Assembly: GCF_042666615.1 (NCBI RefSeq)
Contig: NZ_JBHTDD010000004.1
Location: 124,001 to 188,000, forward strand
DNA length: 64,000 nucleotides
Source: KBS50 sp042666615
GTDB taxonomy: Bacteria > Actinomycetota > Actinomycetes > Mycobacteriales > Micromonosporaceae
Direction of reading: 5' to 3'
Below are positions 34,579 through 42,934 of the stretch, in pieces. The notes beneath the pieces were generated by a model that ran no database searches, was not told the origin of the DNA, and saw only the letters and a list, made by a program, of their open reading frames with translations. The position numbers and the translations under genes were made by a program. Each line of letters starts with the position of its first letter. Position 1 is the stretch's first letter.

Positions 34579-36008
34579 CGGCGGTTGATCAGGGCGCGGT
34601 ACCAGGAGAAGGACGACTTCGGAGTACGCGTCTGGGTGGCGTAGTCGACGTGGACGAGCCCGAACCGCTTCGTGTAGCCCTCCGCCCACTCGAAGTTGTC
34701 CAGCAGCGACCAGACGAAGTAGCCGCGCACGTCGACGCCGTCGTCGATGGCGCGGGCCACGGCGCGCAGGTGGCCGTCGAGGTAGGCGATCCGCTCGGGG
34801 TCGGCACACCGGCCGTCGGGGCCGACCACGTCGTCGTACGCGCACCCGTTCTCGGTGATCTGGATCGGCGGCAACCCGGCGCCGTACTCCCGGCGCAAGC
34901 CGACCAGCAGGTCGTACAGCCCGTCCGGCACGACCGGCCAGTCGAAGCTGGTACGCGGAAAGCCGGCAAGTGGCACCAGCTCGAACGGCAGTGGCGAGCC
35001 CTTCTCGGGGGCCCGGACGCCGGTCGGGTTGTAGTAGTTCACGCCAAGTGTGTCGATCGGTGCGGCGATGACGTCAAGGTCGCCGTCGCGTACCACGGAC
35101 AGGTCCAGCCCCGGGGCCTGTTCCGGGTAGCCCCGGCCGAGCAGCGGGTCGGTGAACAGCCGGTTGTGCAGCGCGTGGTATGCGTCCCGGGCCGCCCGGT
35201 CGGCGAGTTCGGCGCCGCCGCTTGTGGTGCCCGGATCGGCGCCGGCGCTCGTGCCGCTGGTGCTCGTGGCACCCGCGCCGCCGCCGGTGTCGGTCGTCGT
35301 GGTGCCCGCGCCGATGATCCGGACCGGTGAGTAGTTGTTGGTGATGCCGACCGCCGCCGCACCACGGGCGCGCAGCGCGGCCACCGCCAGTCCGTGACCG
35401 AGCAGCTGGTGGTGGGCGGCCGGGAAGGCGCCGAACATCTCGGTCCGACCCGGCGCGTGCACGCCCAGGCCGTACCCGAAGGTCATGTGTACGAACGGTT
35501 CGTTCAGCGTGATCCACAGCCGCACCCGGTCGGCGAGGCGTTCGGCGACCATATCCGCGTAGCCGGCGAACCGTTGCGCGGTGTCCCGGGTCAGCCAGCC
35601 GCCGCGATCCTCGAGTGCCTGCGGCAGGTCCCAGTGGAACAGCGTGGCGACCGGGTCGATGCCGTGGCTCAGCAGCTCGTCGACGAGCCGGTCATAGAAC
35701 GCCAGCCCGTCGGCGTTGGCCGGACCGGTGCCGGCCGGCTGGATCCGTGGCCAGGCGATGGAGAACCGGTACGCGCCGATCCCGAGGTCGGCCATCAGCG
35801 CCACGTCCTCGGCGTACCGGTGGTAGTGGTCGCAGGCGACCTCGCCGGTGCCGCCGTCGGCGATCCGGCCCGGTTGGGCGGCGAAGGTGTCCCAGACGGA
35901 CGGCCCCCGGCCGCCGTCGCGGGTGGCGCCCTCGATCTGGTACGCCGCGGTGGCCGCACCCCAGGTGAAGCCGTCCGGGAACCCGGGCATGGGCGCCGAG
36001 TCGCTCAT
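34575..36008 (-). CDS. Beta-glucosidase, glycoside hydrolase family 1
   Basis: 477 residues from ATG 36008, which has GGAGG upstream. The catalytic residues are Glu170 (acid/base, TLNEP) and Glu386 (nucleophile, ITENG), and the substrate-site blocks FPDGFTWGAATAAYQIEG and FVWSLLDNFEWAEGY are intact. No signal peptide, so it acts inside the cell on an imported glycoside. Residues ~234-265 are an unusual Gly/Thr/Ser linker (GAGTTTTDTGGGAGATSTSG) inserted between barrel elements, not part of the standard fold. It is the first gene of a coupled pair with an MFS permease. Confidence 0.92.
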   Translation of the reverse strand: MSDSAPMPGFPDGFTWGAATAAYQIEGATRDGGRGPSVWDTFAAQPGRIADGGTGEVACDHYHRYAEDVALMADLGIGAYRFSIAWPRIQPAGTGPANADGLAFYDRLVDELLSHGIDPVATLFHWDLPQALEDRGGWLTRDTAQRFAGYADMVAERLADRVRLWITLNEPFVHMTFGYGLGVHAPGRTEMFGAFPAAHHQLLGHGLAVAALRARGAAAVGITNNYSPVRIIGAGTTTTDTGGGAGATSTSGTSAGADPGTTSGGAELADRAARDAYHALHNRLFTDPLLGRGYPEQAPGLDLSVVRDGDLDVIAAPIDTLGVNYYNPTGVRAPEKGSPLPFELVPLAGFPRTSFDWPVVPDGLYDLLVGLRREYGAGLPPIQITENGCAYDDVVGPDGRCADPERIAYLDGHLRAVARAIDDGVDVRGYFVWSLLDNFEWAEGYTKRFGLVHVDYATQTRTPKSSFSWYRALINRR

Positions 36009-36145
36009 CTCGCCTCCGGTAGAAACGCGAACGATCCTCGGGACTTTAGACCGCGCGGCGTGTCGAAGGAAAGTTGTCCGATTCACCCCCTAAATACGGA
36101 TAAGCTGCACAAATTCATGTGATGTCCTCGACGGAGGCGGGCGAG

Positions 36146-36658
36146 ATGATCCTGGTTGAGCGCAGCGCGTACGTGCGTGCGTCCATCGACATGGTGTGGG
36201 ACGTGGTCCAGCGGGCCGATCAGTTGCCCGCCTGGCTGGCCGGAGTGCGGCAGGCCGAGGTGCTGTCCGGCGAGGGTTACGGGCGCAAGCAGCGGGTCTA
36301 CGCGTCGGGACGGGGCGCCAGCCATGAGGCCGAGGTGATCGTCTATCAGCCGCCGACGCTGATCGGCTGGCGGGAGCGGGCCAAGGGCGCGGGGGCTCGG
36401 GCCGAGGCGCGCACCGAGGTGTACGTGCAGCTCAGCGAGGAACCCGAGGGGACCTCCGCGCGACTGATCGTGGTCCGTTGGCCGGCCGGCAAGGTCAGCG
36501 GTGCCCTGCTTCGCCTCGGCATGCGCAAGGTCGGCGCCGACCTGGAGAGTTCCCTGGCTCGGCTGACCAACCTAGCCGCCCTGGACAAGTCCCCGGCCGC
36601 CGTCGGCGCCGGCGCAGCCGAGCCCGCCGACCCCGGCCTCGGCCTCCTCACCCACTGA
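36146..36658 (+). CDS. SRPBCC (polyketide cyclase/START-fold) protein
   Basis: 170 residues. The helix-grip pattern is clear: a start VERSAYVRASIDMVWDVVQR, the conserved WLAGVRQAEV, then a strand-rich middle and a long C-terminal helix (LGMRKVGADLESSLARLTNL). Such proteins bind a hydrophobic ligand. ATG 36146 is chosen because GGAGG lies 8 nt upstream; the frame also opens at GTG 36119/ATG 36122. The last ~25 residues are Ala/Pro-rich. Ligand unknown; no polyketide genes lie nearby. Confidence 0.8.
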   Translation: MILVERSAYVRASIDMVWDVVQRADQLPAWLAGVRQAEVLSGEGYGRKQRVYASGRGASHEAEVIVYQPPTLIGWRERAKGAGARAEARTEVYVQLSEEPEGTSARLIVVRWPAGKVSGALLRLGMRKVGADLESSLARLTNLAALDKSPAAVGAGAAEPADPGLGLLTH

Positions 36659-36697
36659 CCCACCCCCCTGTCCCCCACCCCCCGGCCCCTCCCCACC

Positions 36698-36759
36698 GCC
36701 GATCTAAGGCAGATGGTCGCGTGTTGATCTCCAATCACGACCATCTGCCCTAGATCGAC
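36698..36759. repeat. 62-bp inverted-repeat element, copy 2 (opposite orientation)
   Basis: Its reverse complement matches copy 1 (5739-5800) almost base for base, including the loop: here the loop contains TTGATCTCCAATCA, while copy 1 has TGATTGGAGATCAA. The arms 36700-36719 and 36738-36757 pair with one mismatched position (an A where copy 1 has G). The flanks are a C-rich run on the left and a G-rich run on the right, which could extend the stem. It lies between convergent stops of the SRPBCC gene and aceE. Confidence 0.85.
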
Positions 36760-36800
36760 GGGAAAGGGGGTGGGGCCCCAGGGGGAGGGGACAGGGAGGG

Positions 36801-39548
36801 TTAGCCGGAGTCGCCGCCGGTTTCGCCTACGGGGGCGGCGGTGACGTCCTCGATGGCGTACTTCTTGGCCGCCTCGGCCGGCACCGTGGCTGGCACGGTG
36901 CCGCTGACCGCGAGCTGGCGCAGCGCGGCCACCGCGATCGACTCGGCGTCCACGTGGAAGTGCCGGCGCAGCGCGTGCCGGGTGTCGGACAAGCCGAAGC
37001 CGTCGGTGCCCAGCGAGGTGTAGTCGCCCGGTACCCAGCGCGCGATCAGGTCCGGCACCGCCCGCATGAAGTCGCTGACCGCGATCTTCGGACCGTCCGC
37101 CTCGGCGAGCTTGCTGGTCACGTACGGCACCCGCGCCTCACCGCCCGGGTTGAGCAGGTTGTGCTCCTCGCACTCGACGGCGTCCCGGCGCAGCTCGGTC
37201 CACGAGGTGACCGACCAGACGTCGGCGGCCACCCCCCAGTCCTGGGCCAGCAACTGCTGCGCCTTGAGCGCCCACTGCATGCCGGTGCCCGCGGCCAGCA
37301 GGTTGACCCGCGGCGCGTCGTCGGCGAGTTCCGGCGCCGGGGCGTACCGGTGGATCCCCCGCCGGATCCCCTCGACGTCGACGTCGGCCGGCTCCGCCGG
37401 CTGCACGATCGGCTCGTTGTAGACCGTGAGGTAGTAGAAAACGTTCTCCGGATTCTCGCCGTACATCCGGTGCAGGCCGTCCTCGACGATGTACGCCACC
37501 TCGAACGCGAACGCCGGGTCGTACGCGACGACCGCCGGGTTGGTGGCCGCGATGAGGTGCGAGTGCCCGTCCTCGTGCTGCAACCCCTCGCCGTTGAGCG
37601 TGGTCCGTCCGGCGGTGGCGCCGAGCAGGAAGCCCCGGGCCATCTGGTCGGCGGCCGCCCACAGGCTGTCGGCGGTCCGCTGGAAGCCGAACATCGAGTA
37701 GAAGATGTACATCGGGATCATCGGTTCGCCGTGCGTGGCGTACGACGAGCCGGCGGCGGTGAACGAGGCGACCGAGCCGACCTCGTTGATCCCCTCGTGC
37801 AGGATCTGCCCGCCGGTGGCCTCCTTGTACGACAGGAAGAGCTCGCGGTCGACCGGGGTGTAGTTCTGGCCGTGCGGCGAGTAGATCTTCTGCGTCGGGA
37901 ACAGCGAGTCCATTCCGAAGGTACGGGCCTCGTCCGGGATGATCGGCACCCAGCGCTTGCCGAACTCCTTATCCTTCATCAGGTCCTTGAGCAGCCGGAC
38001 GAAGGCCATCGTGGTGGCGACCTTCTGCTTGCCGGAGCCCTTCTTGATGTCGCCGAACCGCTCGGTCTCCGGGATCCGCAGCGAGCCCTTGTGCTGCCGG
38101 CGGGACGGCAGGTAGCCGCCGAGCGCGGCCCGCCGCTCCTTGAGGTACGCGAACTCCTCGGAGTCCTCGCCCGGGTGGTAGTACGGCGGAAGGTACGGGT
38201 TGTCCTCCAGCGCCTTGTCCGGGATGTCCAGGTAGAGGCGGTCGCGGAAGGTCTTCAGATCCTCCAGCGTCAGCTTCTTCATCTGGTGGGTGGCGTTGCG
38301 GCCCTCGAAGTGCGAGCCGAGCGTCCAACCCTTGATCGTCTTGGCGAGGATCACGGTGGGCTGACCGGTGTGCTCCACGGCCGCCTTGTACGCCGCGTAC
38401 AGCTTGCGGTAGTCGTGCCCGCCGCGCTTGAGGTTCCAGATCTCGTCGTCGGACAGGTGCTCGACCATCTTGCGGGTGCGCGGATCGCGGCCGAAGAAGT
38501 GCTCCCGCACGTACGCCCCGGACTCGGCCTTGTAGGTCTGGTAGTCGCCGTCCGGCGTCACGTTCATCAGGTTGACAAGCGCGCCGTCGGTGTCGGCGGC
38601 GAGCAGCGGGTCCCACTCCCGACCCCAGACCACCTTGATCACGTTCCACCCGGCGCCCCGGAAGAACGCCTCCAGTTCCTGCATCACCTTGCCGTTGCCG
38701 CGTACCGGACCGTCGAGCCGCTGGAGGTTGCAGTTGATCACGAAGGTGAGGTTGTCCAGCTCCTCGCGGGCAGCCGCGCCGATGGCGCCCAGGGTCTCCG
38801 GCTCGTCCATCTCACCGTCACCGAGGAACGCCCAGACGTGCTGGTCGGAGGTGTCCTTGATGCCCCGGTGCCGCAGGTAGCGGTTGAACCGCGCCTGGTA
38901 GATGGCGTTGATCCCGCCAAGACCCATGGAGACGGTGGGGAACTCCCAGAAGTCGGGCATGAGCCGGGGATGCGGATACGACGGCAGCCCGCCGCCGGGG
39001 TGCGACAACTCCTGGCGGAACCCGTCGAGCTGGTTCTCGCTGAGTCGACCCTCCAGGTAGGCGCGGGCGTACATGCCCGGTGAGCCGTGCCCCTGGTAGA
39101 AGATCTGGTCGCCGCCGCCCGGGTGGTCCTTGCCCCGGAAGAAGTGGTTGAAGCCCACCTCGTAGAGCGAGGCCGAACTCGCGTACGTCGAGATGTGACC
39201 GCCGACACCGATCTCCGGCCGCTGCGCGCGATGCACGAGCATGGCGGCGTTCCACCGGATGTACGCCCGGAGCCGGCGCTCGACGTGCTCGTCGCCGGGG
39301 AACCAGGGCTCCTGCTCCGGGGGGATCGTGTTGATGTAGTCGGTGGTGGTCAGGGGCGGGACCCCGACCTGGCGCTCACGGGCGCGCTCCAGCAGGCGGA
39401 GCATCACGTACCGGGCCCGCTTCGCGCCCCGCTCGTCGATCACGCCGTCGAGCGACTCGACCCACTCGGCGGTCTCTTCCGGGTCGATGTCCGGCAGCTG
39501 GCTCGGTAGGCCGTCGCTGATCACCGGGCGCTTGCGCTCCGTTGCCAC
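36801..39548 (-). CDS. aceE: Pyruvate dehydrogenase E1 component (homodimeric)
   Basis: 915 residues, the normal size for the homodimeric actinobacterial/proteobacterial type. The thiamine diphosphate motif is GDGEMDEPETLG (Gly-Asp-Gly at 243-245) with the closing NCN at about 272-274. It decarboxylates pyruvate and passes acetyl to the E2 component. No E2 or E3 gene is adjacent, as is usual in actinobacteria, where E2 is encoded elsewhere. The GTG at 39548 is chosen because AGGGA lies 7 nt upstream; the extra upstream residues of the longer frame look non-native. Confidence 0.96.
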   Translation of the reverse strand: MATERKRPVISDGLPSQLPDIDPEETAEWVESLDGVIDERGAKRARYVMLRLLERARERQVGVPPLTTTDYINTIPPEQEPWFPGDEHVERRLRAYIRWNAAMLVHRAQRPEIGVGGHISTYASSASLYEVGFNHFFRGKDHPGGGDQIFYQGHGSPGMYARAYLEGRLSENQLDGFRQELSHPGGGLPSYPHPRLMPDFWEFPTVSMGLGGINAIYQARFNRYLRHRGIKDTSDQHVWAFLGDGEMDEPETLGAIGAAAREELDNLTFVINCNLQRLDGPVRGNGKVMQELEAFFRGAGWNVIKVVWGREWDPLLAADTDGALVNLMNVTPDGDYQTYKAESGAYVREHFFGRDPRTRKMVEHLSDDEIWNLKRGGHDYRKLYAAYKAAVEHTGQPTVILAKTIKGWTLGSHFEGRNATHQMKKLTLEDLKTFRDRLYLDIPDKALEDNPYLPPYYHPGEDSEEFAYLKERRAALGGYLPSRRQHKGSLRIPETERFGDIKKGSGKQKVATTMAFVRLLKDLMKDKEFGKRWVPIIPDEARTFGMDSLFPTQKIYSPHGQNYTPVDRELFLSYKEATGGQILHEGINEVGSVASFTAAGSSYATHGEPMIPMYIFYSMFGFQRTADSLWAAADQMARGFLLGATAGRTTLNGEGLQHEDGHSHLIAATNPAVVAYDPAFAFEVAYIVEDGLHRMYGENPENVFYYLTVYNEPIVQPAEPADVDVEGIRRGIHRYAPAPELADDAPRVNLLAAGTGMQWALKAQQLLAQDWGVAADVWSVTSWTELRRDAVECEEHNLLNPGGEARVPYVTSKLAEADGPKIAVSDFMRAVPDLIARWVPGDYTSLGTDGFGLSDTRHALRRHFHVDAESIAVAALRQLAVSGTVPATVPAEAAKKYAIEDVTAAPVGETGGDSG

Positions 39549-39748
39549 AGGCGTTCCCTCGGGTGTGTGTGGAATAGGTCTCTTGACGCCCATACTGCCC
39601 TCTCCGGCGGGGGCGCGTCACCTCCGGCGCCCGGAGAGGCGACGCTCGACACACGTACTGACCAGTAACCGCAGGGAGGGGGCCCTGTTGTCGGATTCCC
39701 TTGCCCGAGGGCACTTGTCGACCGCATGCGCGGGTAAGACTGTCAGCC

Positions 39749-40153
39749 ATGCGTACCGACGTGATCACCATCAACACCGGCTCGCGGCCGAGCGTCCGGG
39801 ACATCACGGACGAGGCACGCCGGTTCGTCGCGGGACAGGGCGACGGCCTGCTGCACGTATTCGTGCCGCACGCCACGGCCGGGCTGGCCCTCATCGAGAC
39901 CGGCTCCGGGTCCGACCAGGACCTGATCACCGCGCTGGACGAGTTGCTGCCCACCGACAGCCGGTGGCGGCACCGGCACGGTTCACCCGGGCACGGTCGG
40001 GACCACGTCATGCCCGCCCTGGTGCCGCCGTACGCGTCGGTCCCGGTGGTCGACGGCGAGCTGGCGCTCGGCACCTGGCAGTCGATCTGCCTGGTCGACC
40101 CCAACGGGGACAATCCGACCCGCCAGGTCCGGTTCTCCTTCCTCGCCGGCTGA
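39749..40153 (+). CDS. YjbQ/UPF0047 family protein
   Basis: 134 residues, the usual length. Family hallmarks are visible: VFVPHATAGLALIETG, NPTRQVRFSFLAG at the C-terminus, and His residues in HRHGSPGHGRDHVMPAL that fit the proposed metal/active site. Some members have thiamine-phosphate-synthase-like activity in tests; the cellular role is unsettled. It is divergent from aceE. A 15-bp direct repeat (CGCCGGCTGACCCGC at 40144 and 40167) spans its stop codon, a minor feature. Confidence 0.88.
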   Translation: MRTDVITINTGSRPSVRDITDEARRFVAGQGDGLLHVFVPHATAGLALIETGSGSDQDLITALDELLPTDSRWRHRHGSPGHGRDHVMPALVPPYASVPVVDGELALGTWQSICLVDPNGDNPTRQVRFSFLAG

Positions 40154-40307
40154 CCCGCAGGCCGGGCGCCGGCTGACCCGCCGGCCCGTCCGGTGGCCGT
40201 ATCCGCCGACGGGACCAGCCATCGGGCGACGGTGGCGGGTGCGCGAGCCGCGACCGAGCCCCGGGGGACGGCGGAGACCGTGCGGCGCCGCCCCCGCGGG
40301 GTGCGGA

Positions 40308-41966
40308 TCACGGGCGGACGGTCTCCTGCTCCACCGTCCGCTGGCCCTGGTCCGGTCCGGTGCCCCGGGCTGCCGGCGCCGGGTCGAGCGGCCGGTCGTA
40401 CGTCAGGTGCAGGCCGGGCACCCGGTCCTCGGTGACGAACGTGGCCCGCCGGTGAGCCGGGGCGCCGGGCGTCGTGACGTGCGGCAGCACCATGAAGTCG
40501 GCAGCCAGTTGACCGGGGGTGATCGTGGTCCGTACGTATCCACGCAGGTTGTTCTGGAACCGCAGGTGCGGGTTGATGGCCAGCCACGGGTGCGAGCCGG
40601 TGACCGAGTCGGCCCCGTCCCCACCCGAGGTGATCGACGAGCAGACCAGTTCGCTGCCGACGGTGCGGGAGGTCGGGTCGGTGTAGTCCAGCTTCAGGTC
40701 GGACGCCCAGTGCGCGTGCACGTCGCCGGTCAGCACCACCGGGTTGCGGACCCCGGCGGCCACCCAGCCCCGGGTGATCCGGTCGCGGGAGGCCGCGTAC
40801 CCGTCCCAGGCGTCCATGCTGGTCACGGTGAGCGGCCCGGCGTTGTTGTCCCGCTGGGCGAAGAAGACCTGCTGCCCGAGCACGTCCCAGCGGGCGTCCG
40901 AGCGGTTGAACCCGTCGATCAGCCAGCGTTCCTGCTCGGCGCCGGTGATCGACCGTGCCGGGTCGTACGCCGCCGGGCAGGCGTCGTAGCCGTCGCCGCA
41001 CGCCTGGTCGTCCCGGTACTGCCGGGTGTCCAGCAGGTGGAACGTCGCCAGCCGGCCCCACCGGAGCCGACGGTAGAGCTGCATGTCGATGCCGCGCGGA
41101 ATCGAGGTGCGCCGCAGCGGCATGTTCTCGTAGTACGCCTGGAACGCGGCCGCCCGGCGGGCCAGGAACTCCGGCTGCGGGATCTCCGGCTTCTCGTACA
41201 CCTCGTCGGCCCAGTTGTTGTCGACCTCGTGGTCGTCCCAGACGACGGCCCATGGCGCGACGGCGTGGGCGGCCTGGAGGTCGGGGTCGGTCTTGTACTG
41301 GGCGTGCCGCTGCCGGTAGTTGGCCAGCGTGACCGTCTCCGGTCCCTCGTGGTCGCGCGGGTTGCCGCCGGGGATGGTGTACGTGTCCCTTGTGTACTCG
41401 TACTGGTAGTCACCGAGGTGCAGGACCAGCTCGGGCTCGTCTTCGGCGAGCCGCCGATAGGCGGTGAAGTACCCGTGCTCGAACTGGGAACACGAGGCGA
41501 AGCTCATCGCCAGGCTGGCCGGCATGGTCCACGGCGGCGGGGCCGTCCTGGTGTGGCCGACCGGCGAGATGTAGCGCTCGGCCCGGAACCGGTAGAAGTA
41601 CTCCCGGCCGGGTAGCAACCCGTTCAGCTCCACATGCACGCTGTGTGCCGTGGCCGGGCGGGCCAGCGCGACGCCGCGCCGCACCACGTGCCGGAATCGC
41701 TCGTCGGCGGCCAGTTCCCAGTGCACCGGTACGGTCCGGGCCGGCATCCCGCCGAGACCGTCCTCGGCGAGCGGCTGCGGCGCCAGCCGGGTCCACAGCA
41801 CGAATCCGTCGTGGTCCGGGTCGCCGGAGGCGACGCCGAGGGTGAACGGGTCCTGACGCAGCGGCCCGCTCGGCTTCGCGGCGGCCGTGGCGGGCAGGCC
41901 GGCGATGGCGCCGGCGGCACCGGCCACCGTTCCGGTGGCCAGCAGGGTACGTCGAGTCAGGTTCAT
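40308..41966 (-). CDS. phoD: Alkaline phosphatase PhoD, Tat-exported
   Basis: 552 residues. The N-terminus NLTRRTLLATGTVAGAAGAI has a twin-arginine signal. PhoD metal ligands are present: Asp in LVLHLGDYQYEY, VVWDDHEVDNNWA and VVLTGDVHAHWASDL. The enzyme is a calcium/iron-dependent phosphodiesterase/phosphatase acting outside the cell on phosphate esters or teichoic-type polymers. The ATG at 41966 has GGAG upstream. In other actinomycetes phoD is under PhoP control; no PHO box was identified here. It is convergent with yjbQ. Confidence 0.92.
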   Translation of the reverse strand: MNLTRRTLLATGTVAGAAGAIAGLPATAAAKPSGPLRQDPFTLGVASGDPDHDGFVLWTRLAPQPLAEDGLGGMPARTVPVHWELAADERFRHVVRRGVALARPATAHSVHVELNGLLPGREYFYRFRAERYISPVGHTRTAPPPWTMPASLAMSFASCSQFEHGYFTAYRRLAEDEPELVLHLGDYQYEYTRDTYTIPGGNPRDHEGPETVTLANYRQRHAQYKTDPDLQAAHAVAPWAVVWDDHEVDNNWADEVYEKPEIPQPEFLARRAAAFQAYYENMPLRRTSIPRGIDMQLYRRLRWGRLATFHLLDTRQYRDDQACGDGYDACPAAYDPARSITGAEQERWLIDGFNRSDARWDVLGQQVFFAQRDNNAGPLTVTSMDAWDGYAASRDRITRGWVAAGVRNPVVLTGDVHAHWASDLKLDYTDPTSRTVGSELVCSSITSGGDGADSVTGSHPWLAINPHLRFQNNLRGYVRTTITPGQLAADFMVLPHVTTPGAPAHRRATFVTEDRVPGLHLTYDRPLDPAPAARGTGPDQGQRTVEQETVRP

Positions 41967-42079
41967 CGCAGCTCCAACGATCCGGGAGAAACGGACTCCC
42001 AGGATCCTCACGGCAGTCGATGGACGGCAGGTAACGCGCGCTGCCCGTGGAGATCGACGGTGGATGACACCCCGGGCGT

Positions 42080-42868
42080 TCAGCGCAGGAGGTGGCGGAG
42101 CCGGCCCGGCGGGTGATCCAGGTGCTGGCGCATCGTGCGGGTCAGGTGCGCCTGGTCGGCGAAGCCCAGCTCGGCGGCGAGCCCGGCCAGGTCGTCGGCA
42201 CCCCGCTGCAACGCCTCCACCGCGCGCCCGACCCGCAGCCGGTTGCGGTAGCGGGTCAGCGACACGCCGACCTCCGCCCGGAAGGAGCGGCTCAGCCGGT
42301 ACGGCGAGACGTCGAGCAGCCGGGCCAGCGGCACCAACCCGACCGCCGCGGGATGGCCGGCGCGCAGCGCGTCGCGGGCCCCGTCGACCAGAGCCCGGTC
42401 CCGTCCGGTACGCCAGCTGCCCGTCCGGTCGGCGGTGCCGCGCACGGCGGCGGCGAGCAGCCGGAGCAGGTGTTCCGCCGCCGCGAAGTCGGGGTCCTCC
42501 GGCGCGCCGCGCAGCATCAGCCGGTGCGCCAGATCCACCCGGGCGTCGACGTAGAGGGCGGCCGGCGTGGGTCGTTCCGCCACGAGCCCGTGCCACAGGT
42601 CGGGGGAGACACCGATCGCCGTGCACTCGTCGCCGCCCGCCGGATGGGCGAACTGCTCCTCGCTGCCCGGTACGTTCAGATAGCCCATCGTCGGGTCGAT
42701 CGTCCCGGTGCCGTCGGGGCCGCGCCGCCGGAACGCGCCGCGCCGGACCAGCACCAGCCCGTACCGGACGACCGGCTCCGGCGCTGACCAGCGGGTGTGA
42801 TCCTCCCGGCAGCGCACCCGGCGGACGGTGAAGTCCGGCCGGTCGACAAGTGTCGTGACGGCGTGCAC
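42080..42868 (-). CDS. AraC-family transcriptional regulator
   Basis: 262 residues. The C-terminal ~95 residues have two helix-turn-helix units (VPLARLLDVSPYRLSRSFRA and LAGLAAELGFADQAHLTRTM). The N-terminal ~150 residues are a cupin-like effector domain (ARRRGAFRR-like strands; PGSEEQFAHPAGGDECTAIG). The GTG start has no ribosome binding site, so a leaderless transcript is possible. It is divergent, 66 nt away, from the DHA2-type efflux pump and is likely to regulate it. Confidence 0.88.
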   Translation of the reverse strand: MHAVTTLVDRPDFTVRRVRCREDHTRWSAPEPVVRYGLVLVRRGAFRRRGPDGTGTIDPTMGYLNVPGSEEQFAHPAGGDECTAIGVSPDLWHGLVAERPTPAALYVDARVDLAHRLMLRGAPEDPDFAAAEHLLRLLAAAVRGTADRTGSWRTGRDRALVDGARDALRAGHPAAVGLVPLARLLDVSPYRLSRSFRAEVGVSLTRYRNRLRVGRAVEALQRGADDLAGLAAELGFADQAHLTRTMRQHLDHPPGRLRHLLR

Positions 42869-42934
42869 TGCCGAAGGTTAGCCGGCGCAAGAATCTTCAA
42901 GACCGGCGCCGGCCGGCGATCCCAGAGTGTCCGC

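Noticed and set aside
36954..39083. Open frame of 709 codons antisense to aceE
   Set aside because: AceE is certain from its motifs. The antisense frame is a by-product of GC-rich codon use.
40144..40181. 15-bp direct repeat over the yjbQ stop as a transposon target duplication
   Set aside because: The copies are only 8 nt apart with no element between them; local slippage is a simpler explanation.
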